Shown: in pieces, positions 55,982 to 64,000 of the stretch | How positions within the stretch are numbered: the stretch's first letter is position 1 | Layout of the letters: each line of letters starts with the position of its first letter | Source of the DNA: Mailhella massiliensis | GTDB lineage: Bacteria > Desulfobacterota > Desulfovibrionia > Desulfovibrionales > Desulfovibrionaceae | Direction of reading: 5' to 3' | Assembly: GCF_900155525.1 (NCBI RefSeq) | Contig: NZ_LT706951.1 | Span: 194,129 to 258,128 of the forward strand | Length of the DNA: 64,000 nt | Program-made: the position numbers and the translations under genes | Notes under the pieces: model-generated | Databases searched by the model: none | Told to the model about the DNA's origin: nothing | Seen by the model: only the letters and a program-made list of their open reading frames with translations

Positions 55982-56806
55982 CTAGCGTTCCCTCAGCCTC
56001 GGGTCCAGCATGTCGCGCAGGCTTTCGCCGAGCAGATTGTAGCCGAGTACGGTGACGAGTATGGCAAGGCCGGGATACAGAGAGAGCCAGGGGGCTATTT
56101 CCAGCGTGTTCTTGCCGTCCATGAGCATGTTGCCCCAGCTTGCGTCGGGAGGCTGTACCCCGAGGCCCAGAAAGCTGAGGGAGGATTCTACAAGGATGGC
56201 CCCGGCAACGCCCAGCGTGGCGGAAACCAGCACGGGGGCGAGGGCATTGGGCAGAATATGCACGAACAGCAGGCGGACGGAGGAGGCTCCGGCAAGTCTG
56301 GAAGCGGCGATGAAGTCCCGTTCCCGCAGCGAAAGCGTTTCGGCCCGCACAAGACGCGCCACCCCCATCCACGAGGTAAGTCCTATGACCACCATGATGT
56401 TGGTCAGGCTCGGTTCCAGAAAGGCGATGACGGCAAGAATGAGAAAGAAGGACGGAAAGCAGAGCATCACGTCCACACCGCGCATGATGAGTTCATCGGT
56501 CCAGCCGCCGAAGTAGCCTGAGGCAAGCCCCAGCACAATGCCGATGGCGGTGGAAATGCCCACGGCCACAAAGCCCACCCACAGAGAGACGCGCGCGCCG
56601 TAAAGCAGGCGGGAGAGCACGTCGCGGCCGAGTTCGTCGGTACCGAGGAGGTGCTCCGCCGAAGGAGGCATGAGTATCTGGTCGAGGTTCAAGGCTGCGG
56701 GGTCGAAGGGGGCCAGCCAGGGGGCGAGCAGGGCGAGAACGCTCATGGTGAGCACGATGGCGAGCCCGGTAAGGAACATACCGTGGCGTTTCAGACCGGT
56801 CTTCAT
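55982..56806 (-). CDS. Peptide/nickel-type ABC transporter permease (OppC/DppC-like)
   Basis: 274 residues with six hydrophobic segments. N-terminal OppC-type region including [31 protein letters not shown] (read in parts), and the EAA-type loop [25 protein letters not shown] that contacts the ATPase. It forms a heterodimeric channel with the OppB-like protein encoded upstream, overlapping by ATGA (56803-56806). No substrate-binding protein or ATPase gene is visible on either side, so the partners must lie elsewhere. Confidence 0.9.
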   Translation of the reverse strand: MKTGLKRHGMFLTGLAIVLTMSVLALLAPWLAPFDPAALNLDQILMPPSAEHLLGTDELGRDVLSRLLYGARVSLWVGFVAVGISTAIGIVLGLASGYFGGWTDELIMRGVDVMLCFPSFFLILAVIAFLEPSLTNIMVVIGLTSWMGVARLVRAETLSLRERDFIAASRLAGASSVRLLFVHILPNALAPVLVSATLGVAGAILVESSLSFLGLGVQPPDASWGNMLMDGKNTLEIAPWLSLYPGLAILVTVLGYNLLGESLRDMLDPRLRER

Positions 56807-57843
56807 GCCTTGCCCCCCTGTTTTGCCGTGGCCCGGATGCGCGGATCGGCCAGGCTGTAGCCCGCGTCGGCCAGCATGTTGCCGAGCAGGGTAAGCACGG
56901 CGCCGAGAACGAGGTTCCCCATGATGAGGGGATAGTCGCGCGCCATGACGGCGGCATAGAAGAGCTGGCCGAGCCCCGGAAGGGCGAAGATGGTTTCAAT
57001 GATGACGCTGCCGCCGATGAGTCCCGGAACGGAAAGCCCGAGCATGGTGATGACGGGCAGAAGAGCGTTGCGCAGGGCGTGGCGGCCTATGACCAGCCTT
57101 GCGGGCAGGCCCTTGGCGCGGGCCGTGGTCATATAGTCCTGACGCAGCACTTCCAGCATGGAGGAACGCAGAAAGCGCGACGTTCCCGCAATGCTGCCCA
57201 CAAGGCCCACAAGAATGGGCAGGGTGAGGTGCTTTGCTATGTCCAGCACCTTACCCAGAGGGGAAAGCTGCGCGTAATCGAGAGAGGTGAGGCCGGAAAG
57301 GGGCAGCCAGCCGAGATCAATGCCGAAGTAGAGCATGAGCAGCATGGCCAGCCAGAAGCTGGGCATGGCAAAGCCCAGAAAAACGAGCACGGTGAGCGCC
57401 CTGTCGAGCAGAGAACCGCGCTTCACCGCCGAGACGATGCCGATGGGAATGGAAACAAGCAGGGTGAGCAGCAGGGAAATCACGTTCATGCCCACGGTAA
57501 GGGGCAGGCGTTCCATGATTTTTTCCATAACCGGGCGCGCATCGCTGGAAAGGGAAATGCCGAAGTCGAGCCGGATGAGACGGCTCAGCCAGTCCACATA
57601 CTGTTCCCAGAGCGGCCGGTCCAGTCCGTACAGCGCGTTCAGGCGTTCGCGCACCATATCGCCCGCCAGCGGGTTCAGGCTGGTCTGCATGTCGGTGGGC
57701 GTGCCCGGAGCAAGATGGATGACGAAGAAGCTCACCAGCGTGATGCCCCACAGCACAAGCAGCATCCACAGCGTTTTGCGGGCGGCGCGGACGGCCAGAG
57801 CCTTCCAGCGTGAGGTTCCGCCTGAAATCGGGGTGTTCTTCAT
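56803..57843 (-). CDS. Peptide/nickel-type ABC transporter permease (OppB/DppB-like)
   Basis: 346 residues from ATG 57843 (MKNTPIS), with AAAGGAAA upstream; a longer in-frame start at 57942 lacks a ribosome site. OppB landmarks: N-terminal membrane helix [43 protein letters not shown], and the EAA loop [26 protein letters not shown]. Together with the downstream permease it would import peptides, nickel or similar solutes. The pair is bounded by terminators on both sides. Confidence 0.9.
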   Translation of the reverse strand: MKNTPISGGTSRWKALAVRAARKTLWMLLVLWGITLVSFFVIHLAPGTPTDMQTSLNPLAGDMVRERLNALYGLDRPLWEQYVDWLSRLIRLDFGISLSSDARPVMEKIMERLPLTVGMNVISLLLTLLVSIPIGIVSAVKRGSLLDRALTVLVFLGFAMPSFWLAMLLMLYFGIDLGWLPLSGLTSLDYAQLSPLGKVLDIAKHLTLPILVGLVGSIAGTSRFLRSSMLEVLRQDYMTTARAKGLPARLVIGRHALRNALLPVITMLGLSVPGLIGGSVIIETIFALPGLGQLFYAAVMARDYPLIMGNLVLGAVLTLLGNMLADAGYSLADPRIRATAKQGGKA

Positions 57844-58001
57844 AGGTTGTTTCCTTTGGAGCGTTTTACCTTTGAAAAGTAAAGCGCAAGGCGGCGCAGC
57901 GCCGCCCGGCCAGTGAGCGGAAAAACCGCGCTTTTTCCGCAAAAACGACAGGCCGCATGGTTTGAAAGACGAAGCACTTCAAACGAAAAATGCTCTAAGA
58001 A

Positions 58002-58027
58002 GACCGGCGCGCAGAAGCGCGCCGGTC
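58002..58027 (-). terminator. Perfect hairpin ending the 58038-58607 gene
   Basis: 11-bp stem GACCGGCGCGC/GCGCGCCGGTC (58002-58012 with 58017-58027) and AGAA loop. On the minus strand it is followed by TCTT and later a T-rich stretch; it separates the RdgC-like gene from the permeases. Confidence 0.75.
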
Positions 58028-58037
58028 ACGGCAAAAC

Positions 58038-58607
58038 TCAGTCTCCGGGTTGCATGCTCCCCCGGCTGATGTCGTGGCGCATCCATTCGGCAACGGCCTT
58101 TGCCTCGGTCTGCCAGGCGGCGGGGGAGAGGCGCAGCGTAAGGAACTGCCGGAACATTTCATCCAGCATGTCCAGCGCCTGATCGAGCAGATAGATTTTT
58201 TCCAGAAAAACGGCGTCCGGGTCTTCGGCTGCGTCTTCCTTGGAAATGGGGGGCGTACGCAGGGAATTGATGCTGAAGTCCTCAGCCTTCAGCGTGACCT
58301 GCCAGTCCATGCCGTCCTTTTCCAGCCGTACCAGGGCGCGGACGACCTGCTTGCCCGTCAGCAGTCCGAGCCTGGCTTCGCGCAGGGGAGAGAAGGAACC
58401 CACCACGGTGGCGGTTTCCTGGTTTTCGCCTTCGCCGCCGCGCACCACGATGCGCTGTTCCATGGCCACGGTGAAGGGTTCTCCGCGGTGTTCCGGCGTT
58501 TCCATGCGGAACACGTTGCCGGTTTCACTGCGGAACCACAGCCAGGTAAGGAATTCCTGGCCCAGAATGAGATCGGTATTTTCTCCGATGTAACCTATTT
58601 CTGCCAT
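58038..58607 (-). CDS. RdgC-like protein, C-terminal-type half
   Basis: 189 residues. EFLTWLWFRSETG near residue 18, the segment LLTGKQVVRALVRLEKDGMDWQVTL near 83 and a C-terminal helical part (FLEKIYLLDQALDMLDEMF) resemble the C-terminal portion of RdgC, where a TGK(Q/L)V segment precedes beta strands and a final helix. RdgC binds double-stranded DNA as a ring and modulates RecA. The N-terminal-type partner is encoded 250 bases upstream. Similarity was judged by eye, so the assignment is provisional; it could be an uncharacterised companion protein. Confidence 0.55.
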   Translation of the reverse strand: MAEIGYIGENTDLILGQEFLTWLWFRSETGNVFRMETPEHRGEPFTVAMEQRIVVRGGEGENQETATVVGSFSPLREARLGLLTGKQVVRALVRLEKDGMDWQVTLKAEDFSINSLRTPPISKEDAAEDPDAVFLEKIYLLDQALDMLDEMFRQFLTLRLSPAAWQTEAKAVAEWMRHDISRGSMQPGD

Positions 58608-58856
58608 AACGGGATGCCTTTGAAAGAGTTTTCAGATGAAGGTGCGTATGCGCGGGCAAAAGCCCGCCGGAGGGACGGGACACGTCGTGCGGCCACGCCG
58701 GTTCTTCGGAGAGCACTTCTTCCGGTATGACAAGGCAGGTCGAAGTGTGCTGTTCATGCCGGAAAGGATGCCGCCCATGCGGAAAGCGTGATGATGCGTC
58801 CTTCGGGTCTTTCCGTGCCGGGCCGTATGCGTCGCCCGCGTTCGACGGAGCGGAGG
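58608..58856. other. Spacer between the two RdgC-like genes
   Basis: 249 bases with no coding continuation joining the two genes in any frame. No terminator seen; a ribosome site for the downstream gene is weak. Confidence 0.4.
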
Positions 58857-59480
58857 CTACTCGCCCTGAATGAACCGCGTGCCTTCCACGGCGTCCAGCT
58901 TGTCGGAACACTGTTCGCCGAGCAGGGAAAGCGCCAGGGCGCAGGGAACAAGCTGCTCAAGACGCAGATCGAAGCAGCGGGTGAAGAGGTCGAGGAAAAG
59001 CTCGATCATCTTCGTCTGCGTAGAGGCGAAATACACTCTTCCCGTACGCGTGTTCCACACAACCTGAAATTCTGCGGGAATGGGCAGGAAACGCCCCATG
59101 AGGCGCAGCTTCACCTGTTCGCCGATTTCCTTTTTCCGGTCGCGCGGAATGAACTTCTTGCCCAGTTCCTTGATGCGGGCTTCTTCTTCCCTGAGCGCTA
59201 TGCGCGTATGCTTGCGCAGTACGGCAGGGGGAATGCGCCGGGTGTCGAGCCGCAGGGAAAAGGTCAGGTAATCGGCTTTTTCCGGCGGGCTCAGCTTCCA
59301 TTCCGTATCGAGCATGTCGTCGAAATTGGTCCAGCCGAAGGCGCGCTCCTCGGCAATGTCGTCGATGTCCAGAAAGGCGAACTGACGGAGCTTTTCGGGA
59401 ATGGCGGGCCACAGGTCGGCGGGGACGTCGTCAATGATGCGAAAGCGTGTGAAGCTGGTGCTTGCTTTGAGAAAACTCAT
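58857..59480 (-). CDS. RdgC-like protein, N-terminal-type half
   Basis: 207 residues from ATG 59480, preceded by AAGGAAGG. The layout follows the RdgC N-terminal two-thirds: SFLKASTSFTRFRIIDDVP start, AFGWTNFDDMLDTEW (the GW motif), LRLDTRRIPPAVLRKHTRIAL, and a basic helix ARIKELGKKFIPRDRKKEIGEQVKL (read in parts) followed by FQVVWNTRTGRVYFASTQTKMIELFLDLF. In typical RdgC (about 300 residues) this is continuous with the C-terminal part; here it ends and the rest appears to be a separate gene. Assignment by eye, moderate confidence. Confidence 0.62.
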   Translation of the reverse strand: MSFLKASTSFTRFRIIDDVPADLWPAIPEKLRQFAFLDIDDIAEERAFGWTNFDDMLDTEWKLSPPEKADYLTFSLRLDTRRIPPAVLRKHTRIALREEEARIKELGKKFIPRDRKKEIGEQVKLRLMGRFLPIPAEFQVVWNTRTGRVYFASTQTKMIELFLDLFTRCFDLRLEQLVPCALALSLLGEQCSDKLDAVEGTRFIQGE

Positions 59481-59746
59481 ATCTTCCTTCCTTTTGCGCG
59501 GGAAGGAATCTTCCCGCAGGCCGGGCAATGGTACGATAAGCGGGCATCTCGCGCAAGACCGCGCCGCGCGTCGCCCCGGGGGAGAAGAGGGCGGCTCTGC
59601 CGCAAGGGAACGCTTTGCAGGCCGCCCGCAAGGCGGCAGAGGCGGGGAACGCAGCTTTTACGGCGCGCATGCTGCCGTTTTCCGGGGGCACGGCCTCCAT
59701 GAACCGTTCGACCCTTTGCCGGGCCCGGGCAGGCAGGGGGGAAGTA

Positions 59747-60256
59747 TTATTTTTTTCTGCTTTCGGGCTGCTTTTTTTCTTCCTTTTCTTCATGGGCATG
59801 CAAGGGTTCGCCCATGTGCCCGGCAATGCGGCATTGCCGGGAGTCGCAGAAGGGGCAGGGATCACCGTGGTTCAGGCTGTGAATAATGCCGCACCCCTCG
59901 CCCCGGTCGCCCCCGCAGCTCAGGCGCAGCGCTTCCAGATGCCTTTTGAGGTGCTCAAGGGAGGCTATCTGTTCCTCGACGTCGGCAATGTGTTTTTCCA
60001 CCAGGTCGTTGATCCACGCGCAGCTTACCGTGGGGTTGTCCTTGAAGGCGAGCAGATCGCGTATTTCGGCCAGATTCATGCCGTGGAGTCGGCAGCGGCG
60101 GATGAAGTGAAGCCGCTCCACGTCTTCCTCCCCGTACAGGCGGTAATTGGAGCCCGTGCGTTCCGGCCGGGGAAGAAGTCCTTCCTTTTCATAGTAGCGT
60201 ATGGTGACGACCTGGCAGCCCGTAGCTTTGGCAAGTTCTCCGATTTTCAGCGGCAT
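59747..60256 (-). CDS. cadR: MerR-family heavy-metal regulator (CadR/PbrR-like)
   Basis: 169 residues. MerR DNA-binding start KIGELAKATGCQVVTIRYYEKEGLL, dimerisation coiled coil (about 85-112) and the metal-site cysteines C79, C114 and C122, spaced as in Cd/Pb-responsive CadR/PbrR (SCAWINDLVEKHI; LSCGGDRGEGCGIIHSL). An unusual C-terminal tail holds more Cys/His (CPFC, QC, HMGEPLHAH), possibly a second metal site. Divergent from the P-type ATPase gene with a MerR-type operator between. GAGGG precedes the ATG. Confidence 0.88.
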   Translation of the reverse strand: MPLKIGELAKATGCQVVTIRYYEKEGLLPRPERTGSNYRLYGEEDVERLHFIRRCRLHGMNLAEIRDLLAFKDNPTVSCAWINDLVEKHIADVEEQIASLEHLKRHLEALRLSCGGDRGEGCGIIHSLNHGDPCPFCDSRQCRIAGHMGEPLHAHEEKEEKKQPESRKK

Positions 60257-60384
60257 GGCATCCCTCTGATGATGGAATGATAATGATTCATGATAGCTGC
60301 GGAAGCCTCGAAGTCAAGCGGAGAGTTTTTTTCCATGCTTGTGCGAACGAAATGTTCCGTGTGAAAAAAAATTTTGAAAAATGC

Positions 60385-60415
60385 TTGACTCTATAGTCCC
60401 TATAGACACTACGTT
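60385..60415 (+). promoter_or_regulatory. MerR-type operator/promoter of the metal ATPase gene
   Basis: -35 TTGACT (60385-60390), 19-base spacer, weak -10 TACGTT (60410-60415). Within the long spacer lies a perfect 7-3-7 dyad TCTATAG/CTATAGA (60390-60406). Over-long spacing with a central dyad is the hallmark of MerR-family activation by DNA distortion. Confidence 0.85.
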
Positions 60416-60437
60416 GAATCCAACAAGGAGCATCAGT

Positions 60438-62777
60438 ATGAACGACAAACAGATATCTTCCGGCGAAGCGGGCGGCTGCGCCTGTGCACAGGCCTTCACC
60501 CTGAGGCCTTTTGCCGAAGAAAAGGAACGGCTGGATAAGGACGCACATCACGTTCACGATCATCACGCGCATGACGGTCATCAGCATGAAGGCTGTACCT
60601 GCGGGCACGATCATGCCGCAGCGGAGCCTGTGGATGCATCCGTGCTGGCGGCGGCCTCAGACACGGTGGCCGTGTACCGCATCATGAACATGGACTGCCC
60701 CATGGAAGAGGCACTCATACGAAAGCGCCTTTCCTCCGTACAGGGAATTACGGAGCTGGAGTTCAATCTCATGCAGCGGGTGCTTACCGTACGCCACACG
60801 CTGCCTTCCACCCATGTCATTGAAGAGGCGCTTGTTTCCATAGACATGGTTCCCGAAAAGCTGGGAAAGGCCGGGGCCGGCCCCTCTCCCGTGGCGGAAA
60901 CGCCCATTGCCTGGAAGCGGCTTGCCGCAGCGGGCGTATTCGCGGCGCTTTCCGAAGCCACGGAGCTTGCCCTTGCATGGACGGAAAGCGCGGAATCCTC
61001 TTCCTTTACGGGGGCGCTGCCGCTGCTGTTCGCCTTGGCGGCCATACTTCTCGGCGGCCTCGGCACCTATCGCAAGGGCTGGCTGGCCGTTTCCAACCTC
61101 AACCTCAACATCAACGCCCTCATGTCCGTGGCCGTTACCGGCGCCGTGCTCATCGGGCAGTACCCCGAAGCCGCCATGGTCATGGTGCTTTTCAACATAT
61201 CCGAGGCCATCGAAGCCCGTGCCCTCAACAAGGCGCGCCGTGCCATAGGCAAACTTCTGGCGCTTTCCCCGGAAAAGGCCACCATGCGCCGTGCCGACGG
61301 TTCCTGGGTGGAAACGGACATACGCTCCATTCCCATGGGGAGCCTCGTCCGGGTACGGCCCGGCGAGAGGGTGGCGCTGGACGGCGTGATCCGCAGCGGT
61401 CATTCCGCCGTGAATCAGGCTCCCATCACCGGGGAAAGCATTCCCGTGGAGAAGTGCGAGGGCGATACCGTGTTTGCCGGAACCATCAATACATCGGGTT
61501 CCTTTGAATTCGAGGTGACGGCGGCCGCGTCGGATACCACGCTGGCCCGCATCATCCATGCGGTGGAAGAAGCTCAGGGGAGACGTGCGCCCATGCAGCG
61601 CTTCGTGGATGCCTTTGCCCGCTGGTACACCCCGGCAGTCTTTCTGCTTTCCCTGCTGACGGCGGTGTTTCTGCCCCTCGGCATGGGCTGGGCCTGGCGC
61701 GACGCCGTGTACACCGCCCTGGTGCTTCTGGTCATAGGGTGCCCCTGTGCGCTGGTGATTTCCACCCCCGTCAGCATCGTGAGCGGCATGGCTGCGGCCA
61801 CGCGCAGCGGCATACTGGTGAAGGGCGGCATGTTTCTGGAACAGGGGAGGCTGCTGCGCTGCCTTGCCCTCGACAAAACGGGCACGCTTACCCATGGCCG
61901 TCCGCGCCTGACGGATACGGTTCCCTGGGGCGGGGAAGAGGATAGTCGGACCTTCCTTGTTGCCGCAAGTCTTGCCGCACGGTCGGATCATCCCGTTTCC
62001 CGCGCCGTGGCGGAGGGCCGGGAGAGCGACCTTCTGAACGTGGAGGAATTTGAAGCCGTTCCCGGGCAGGGCGTGCGCGGAAAGGTGGACGGCACGCTCT
62101 ATCATCTCGGCAGCTACCGCATGATGACGGGGCTGGGGCTGAATGCTCCCGAGCTTGAGGCGCGCGTTTCGTCTCTGGAAGAACAGGGCAGGACCGTGGT
62201 GCTTCTTGCCGGTGCAAAGGGTGTGCTTGCGCTTTTCGCCGTGGCCGACACCATGCGGGAGAGCAGCAGGCAGGCGGTGCGGGAACTGAAGGAACTTGGC
62301 GTGCATACCGTCATGCTTACCGGCGATAACGAGAAGGTGGCGCGCGTCATCGCCTCGCAGGCCGGGGTGGAGGAATATTTCGCCGGTCTTCTGCCGGAAG
62401 ACAAGCTGCACGCCGTGGAAAAACTTGCGTCCCGCGGGGGCAAGGTGGGCATGGCGGGCGACGGCATCAACGATGCTCCGGCTCTGGCCCGTGCGGACAT
62501 AGGCTTCGCCATGGCGGGCGGAGGTACCGATACCGCCATGGAAACCGCCGATGTGGCCCTTATGGACGACGATTTGCGCAAAATTCCCAGGTTCATCCGT
62601 CTCTCGCGGGCAACCTATGCCATTCTTGTGCAGAATATCGCTCTGGCCCTGGGCGTGAAGGCGCTGTTCTTCGTCCTTACCTTCAGCGGCTGCGCCACCA
62701 TGTGGATGGCCGTGTTCGCCGACGTGGGCACCGCTCTTGTCGTGGTGGCCAACGGTCTGCGGGCGGCAAGGAAATAG
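60438..62777 (+). CDS. zntA: Zn/Cd/Pb-translocating P1B-type ATPase
   Basis: 779 residues from ATG 60438 (AAGGAG seven bases upstream). N-terminus: CAC motif, a His-rich stretch (about residues 37-62) ending in CTCGHDH, then one HMA-like domain with NMDCPMEEAL. Eight membrane segments; TGES actuator loop, CPC ion site (C435-P436-C437 in GCPCALVIS), phosphorylation site DKTGT (D479), HP locus (SDHPVSRAV) and GDGINDAPALA. Exports Zn2+, Cd2+ or Pb2+ at ATP cost. The CadR-like regulator and operator upstream match that ion class. Confidence 0.95.
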   Translation: MNDKQISSGEAGGCACAQAFTLRPFAEEKERLDKDAHHVHDHHAHDGHQHEGCTCGHDHAAAEPVDASVLAAASDTVAVYRIMNMDCPMEEALIRKRLSSVQGITELEFNLMQRVLTVRHTLPSTHVIEEALVSIDMVPEKLGKAGAGPSPVAETPIAWKRLAAAGVFAALSEATELALAWTESAESSSFTGALPLLFALAAILLGGLGTYRKGWLAVSNLNLNINALMSVAVTGAVLIGQYPEAAMVMVLFNISEAIEARALNKARRAIGKLLALSPEKATMRRADGSWVETDIRSIPMGSLVRVRPGERVALDGVIRSGHSAVNQAPITGESIPVEKCEGDTVFAGTINTSGSFEFEVTAAASDTTLARIIHAVEEAQGRRAPMQRFVDAFARWYTPAVFLLSLLTAVFLPLGMGWAWRDAVYTALVLLVIGCPCALVISTPVSIVSGMAAATRSGILVKGGMFLEQGRLLRCLALDKTGTLTHGRPRLTDTVPWGGEEDSRTFLVAASLAARSDHPVSRAVAEGRESDLLNVEEFEAVPGQGVRGKVDGTLYHLGSYRMMTGLGLNAPELEARVSSLEEQGRTVVLLAGAKGVLALFAVADTMRESSRQAVRELKELGVHTVMLTGDNEKVARVIASQAGVEEYFAGLLPEDKLHAVEKLASRGGKVGMAGDGINDAPALARADIGFAMAGGGTDTAMETADVALMDDDLRKIPRFIRLSRATYAILVQNIALALGVKALFFVLTFSGCATMWMAVFADVGTALVVVANGLRAARK

Positions 62778-62964
62778 CTTTTTGACAGAAAAAGAACCGC
62801 AGCCCCCGGTATGCGCCGGAAGGGAGGCCCGCTTCCGCCTTTCTCCGTACAGAAAGCGGAGAAAGCCGGAAAGCAGGGGGCTGCGAAGAGAAGGGGCGTT
62901 TTCCTCGTCCGGCGGAAACCGTCCGCTCACAGCGCGGACATACACTTCATTCAGGAGAAAGAAC

Positions 62965-63747
62965 ATGACGTTTCAGCAGATACGCGGTGCAACCGCCATT
63001 ATCGATTTCAAGGGCAGCCGTTTTCTCATTGATCCGTTCTTCGCCCGGAAGGGAACGCTTCCTGCCGTCCCCTCTCCGTGCAACAATACTCCCAATCCGC
63101 TGGTGGAGCTTCCTCTGCCCGTCAAGGATATTGTTGCCGTGGACGCCGTCATCGTCACGCACATGCACCATTTCGATCACTTTGACGAGGCGGCGCGCGA
63201 TGCGCTCGATAAGGAGCTGCCCGTCTTCACGCAGGATGAGTCCGAGGCCGGGGATATGCGGGCCGCAGGCTTTAAGCATGTCACGGCGCTTACGCCCGAA
63301 GGCGTGGAGTTCTGCGGGGTGAAGCTGTACCGGACTTCGGCGCTGCACGGCGCCGGAGAGGCAGCGGAACGCAACTACGCGGCTATTGGTCTGCCCTCGA
63401 AGGCCTGCGGCGTGGTGTTCTGCGCGGAAGGGGAAAAAACATTCTACCTTGCGGGGGATACGGTGTGGTTTCAGGGGGTGGTTGACGCGCTGGCCACATT
63501 CCGGCCGGAAATCGTGGCGCTGAATGCGGCCTGGGCACAGTTTTACGACGGTACGCCCATACTCATGGGACCGGAGGAACTGGCCGCGGTGGCGGCTTCT
63601 GCTCCTTATGCGAAGCTCATCGCCACGCATATGGACGCCGTGAACCATGCAAGACTCGACAGAGCACATCTGCGCGACTTCATACGGGAACATGGGTTTG
63701 AGGAACGCTTTCTCATTCCCGAGGACGGGGAAAGCGTACAGCTTTGA
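62965..63747 (+). CDS. Metallo-beta-lactamase-fold hydrolase
   Basis: 260 residues. The metal motif HMHHFDHFD near residue 67 (HxHxDH type), a downstream LAGDTVWF (Asp ligand) and a late IATHMDAVNH (His ligand) define the MBL fold, most like UPF0173/YtnP-L type lactonase or L-ascorbate-6-P lactonase-like proteins. Start ATG 62965 follows CAGGAG. It lies 187 bases after the metal ATPase; whether it shares the metal-induced transcript is unclear. Substrate unknown. Confidence 0.85.
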   Translation: MTFQQIRGATAIIDFKGSRFLIDPFFARKGTLPAVPSPCNNTPNPLVELPLPVKDIVAVDAVIVTHMHHFDHFDEAARDALDKELPVFTQDESEAGDMRAAGFKHVTALTPEGVEFCGVKLYRTSALHGAGEAAERNYAAIGLPSKACGVVFCAEGEKTFYLAGDTVWFQGVVDALATFRPEIVALNAAWAQFYDGTPILMGPEELAAVAASAPYAKLIATHMDAVNHARLDRAHLRDFIREHGFEERFLIPEDGESVQL

Positions 63748-63876
63748 GTCGCCCGGGAAGACGCTCTCAGGCCGGAAGGCTGGCGGCCTTCCGTGCTGCA
63801 GGGCGTTTTCCGGTCAGAAAAAAGGAAGAACCATCTCCGGTAATACGAAGGTGAAAAAAGAGTATTTTGCCGGCTG

Positions 63877-63906
63877 AGGCCCCGGAATATATTCCGGGGC
63901 CTTTTT
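63877..63906 (+). terminator. Intrinsic terminator near right edge
   Basis: A fully palindromic 26-base stem (63877-63902, arms AGGCCCCGGAAT and ATTCCGGGGCCT) followed by TTTT. It lies about 130 bases after the hydrolase stop. The last 94 bases of the window contain no gene I can support. Confidence 0.9.
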
Positions 63907-64000
63907 GCGCAGGCGTTTTTCCGCGTTTCTTTGCAGATATGGTTTGTTCCGGGGAGTGCGGCGCAGAACAAGTGTTATGGTCATGTTCTGACAGTGTACA

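Noticed and set aside
63606-63971. 121-residue minus-strand frame near the right edge
   Set aside because: It runs through a strong terminator hairpin and overlaps the end of the hydrolase gene; no ribosome site.

Overview
The window reads as a chromosomal segment of a Desulfovibrionaceae-type bacterium (a strict or near-strict anaerobe, probably a host-associated relative of Desulfovibrio, Mailhella or Bilophila). This rests on the gene order yceD-rpmF-plsX-fabH-fabG-acpP-fabF-glyA-dCMP deaminase-ribD-ribE-ribBA-ribH-nusB-leuS-lptE-holA, which I recall from Desulfovibrio, on a CbiK-type anaerobic cobalt chelatase and on the generally high GC. No rRNA, tRNA, CRISPR array or prophage was seen.

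Layout. (1) 1-10.8 kb: end of a cell-surface polysaccharide locus. It has an SLBB export protein cut by the left edge, a GT2 glycosyltransferase, a GlfT2-like galactofuranosyltransferase, a large Fe-S/F420-hydrogenase-beta plus pyruvyltransferase fusion, a GT8 transferase, a very AT-rich unknown ORF, UDP-galactopyranose mutase (glf) and galE. GalE, Glf and the GlfT2-like enzyme form a complete UDP-Glc to UDP-Galp to UDP-Galf to glycan route. Base composition collapses inside this locus and recovers abruptly at glf. (2) 11-14.3 kb: a PerR-like repressor with its own operator, a CcdA-thioredoxin membrane reductase and a secreted MsrAB, an extracytoplasmic methionine-sulfoxide repair set. (3) 14.7-25.3 kb: mostly minus-strand housekeeping genes (metallophosphoesterase, Nudix, tsaC, CAT-like acyltransferase, recN, a CbiK-aminotransferase fusion, DUF523, purM), with rlmH divergent from tsaC. 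(4) 25.5-51.4 kb: a long plus-strand block with Smr protein, glpX, fabD, argS, SPOR protein, the fatty-acid/phospholipid cluster, glyA, the riboflavin cluster, nusB, leuS, lptE, holA, radC and lon. (5) 51.4-52.1 kb: an IS200-type element placed just after the lon terminator. (6) 52.4-64 kb: an accessory region with an MFS exporter, an unknown 324-residue protein, a Tat-signal micro-protein plus glycine-zipper lipoprotein, two peptide-type ABC permeases without visible partners, a two-gene RdgC-like set, a CadR-like regulator divergent from a Zn/Cd/Pb P-type ATPase, and a metallo-beta-lactamase-fold hydrolase.

Most noteworthy: the CbiK-aminotransferase fusion with a strong internal ribosome-binding site; a canonical -1 slippery heptamer at the end of the GT8 gene next to an ORF lacking its own ribosome site; a predicted leaderless rlmH transcript; the RdgC-like protein apparently split over two genes; the three-part Fe-S/FrhB/pyruvyltransferase protein in a galactofuranose locus; and the IS200 leader hairpin that buries the tnpA ribosome site. 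Functions are inferred from motifs read by eye; no database search was run.
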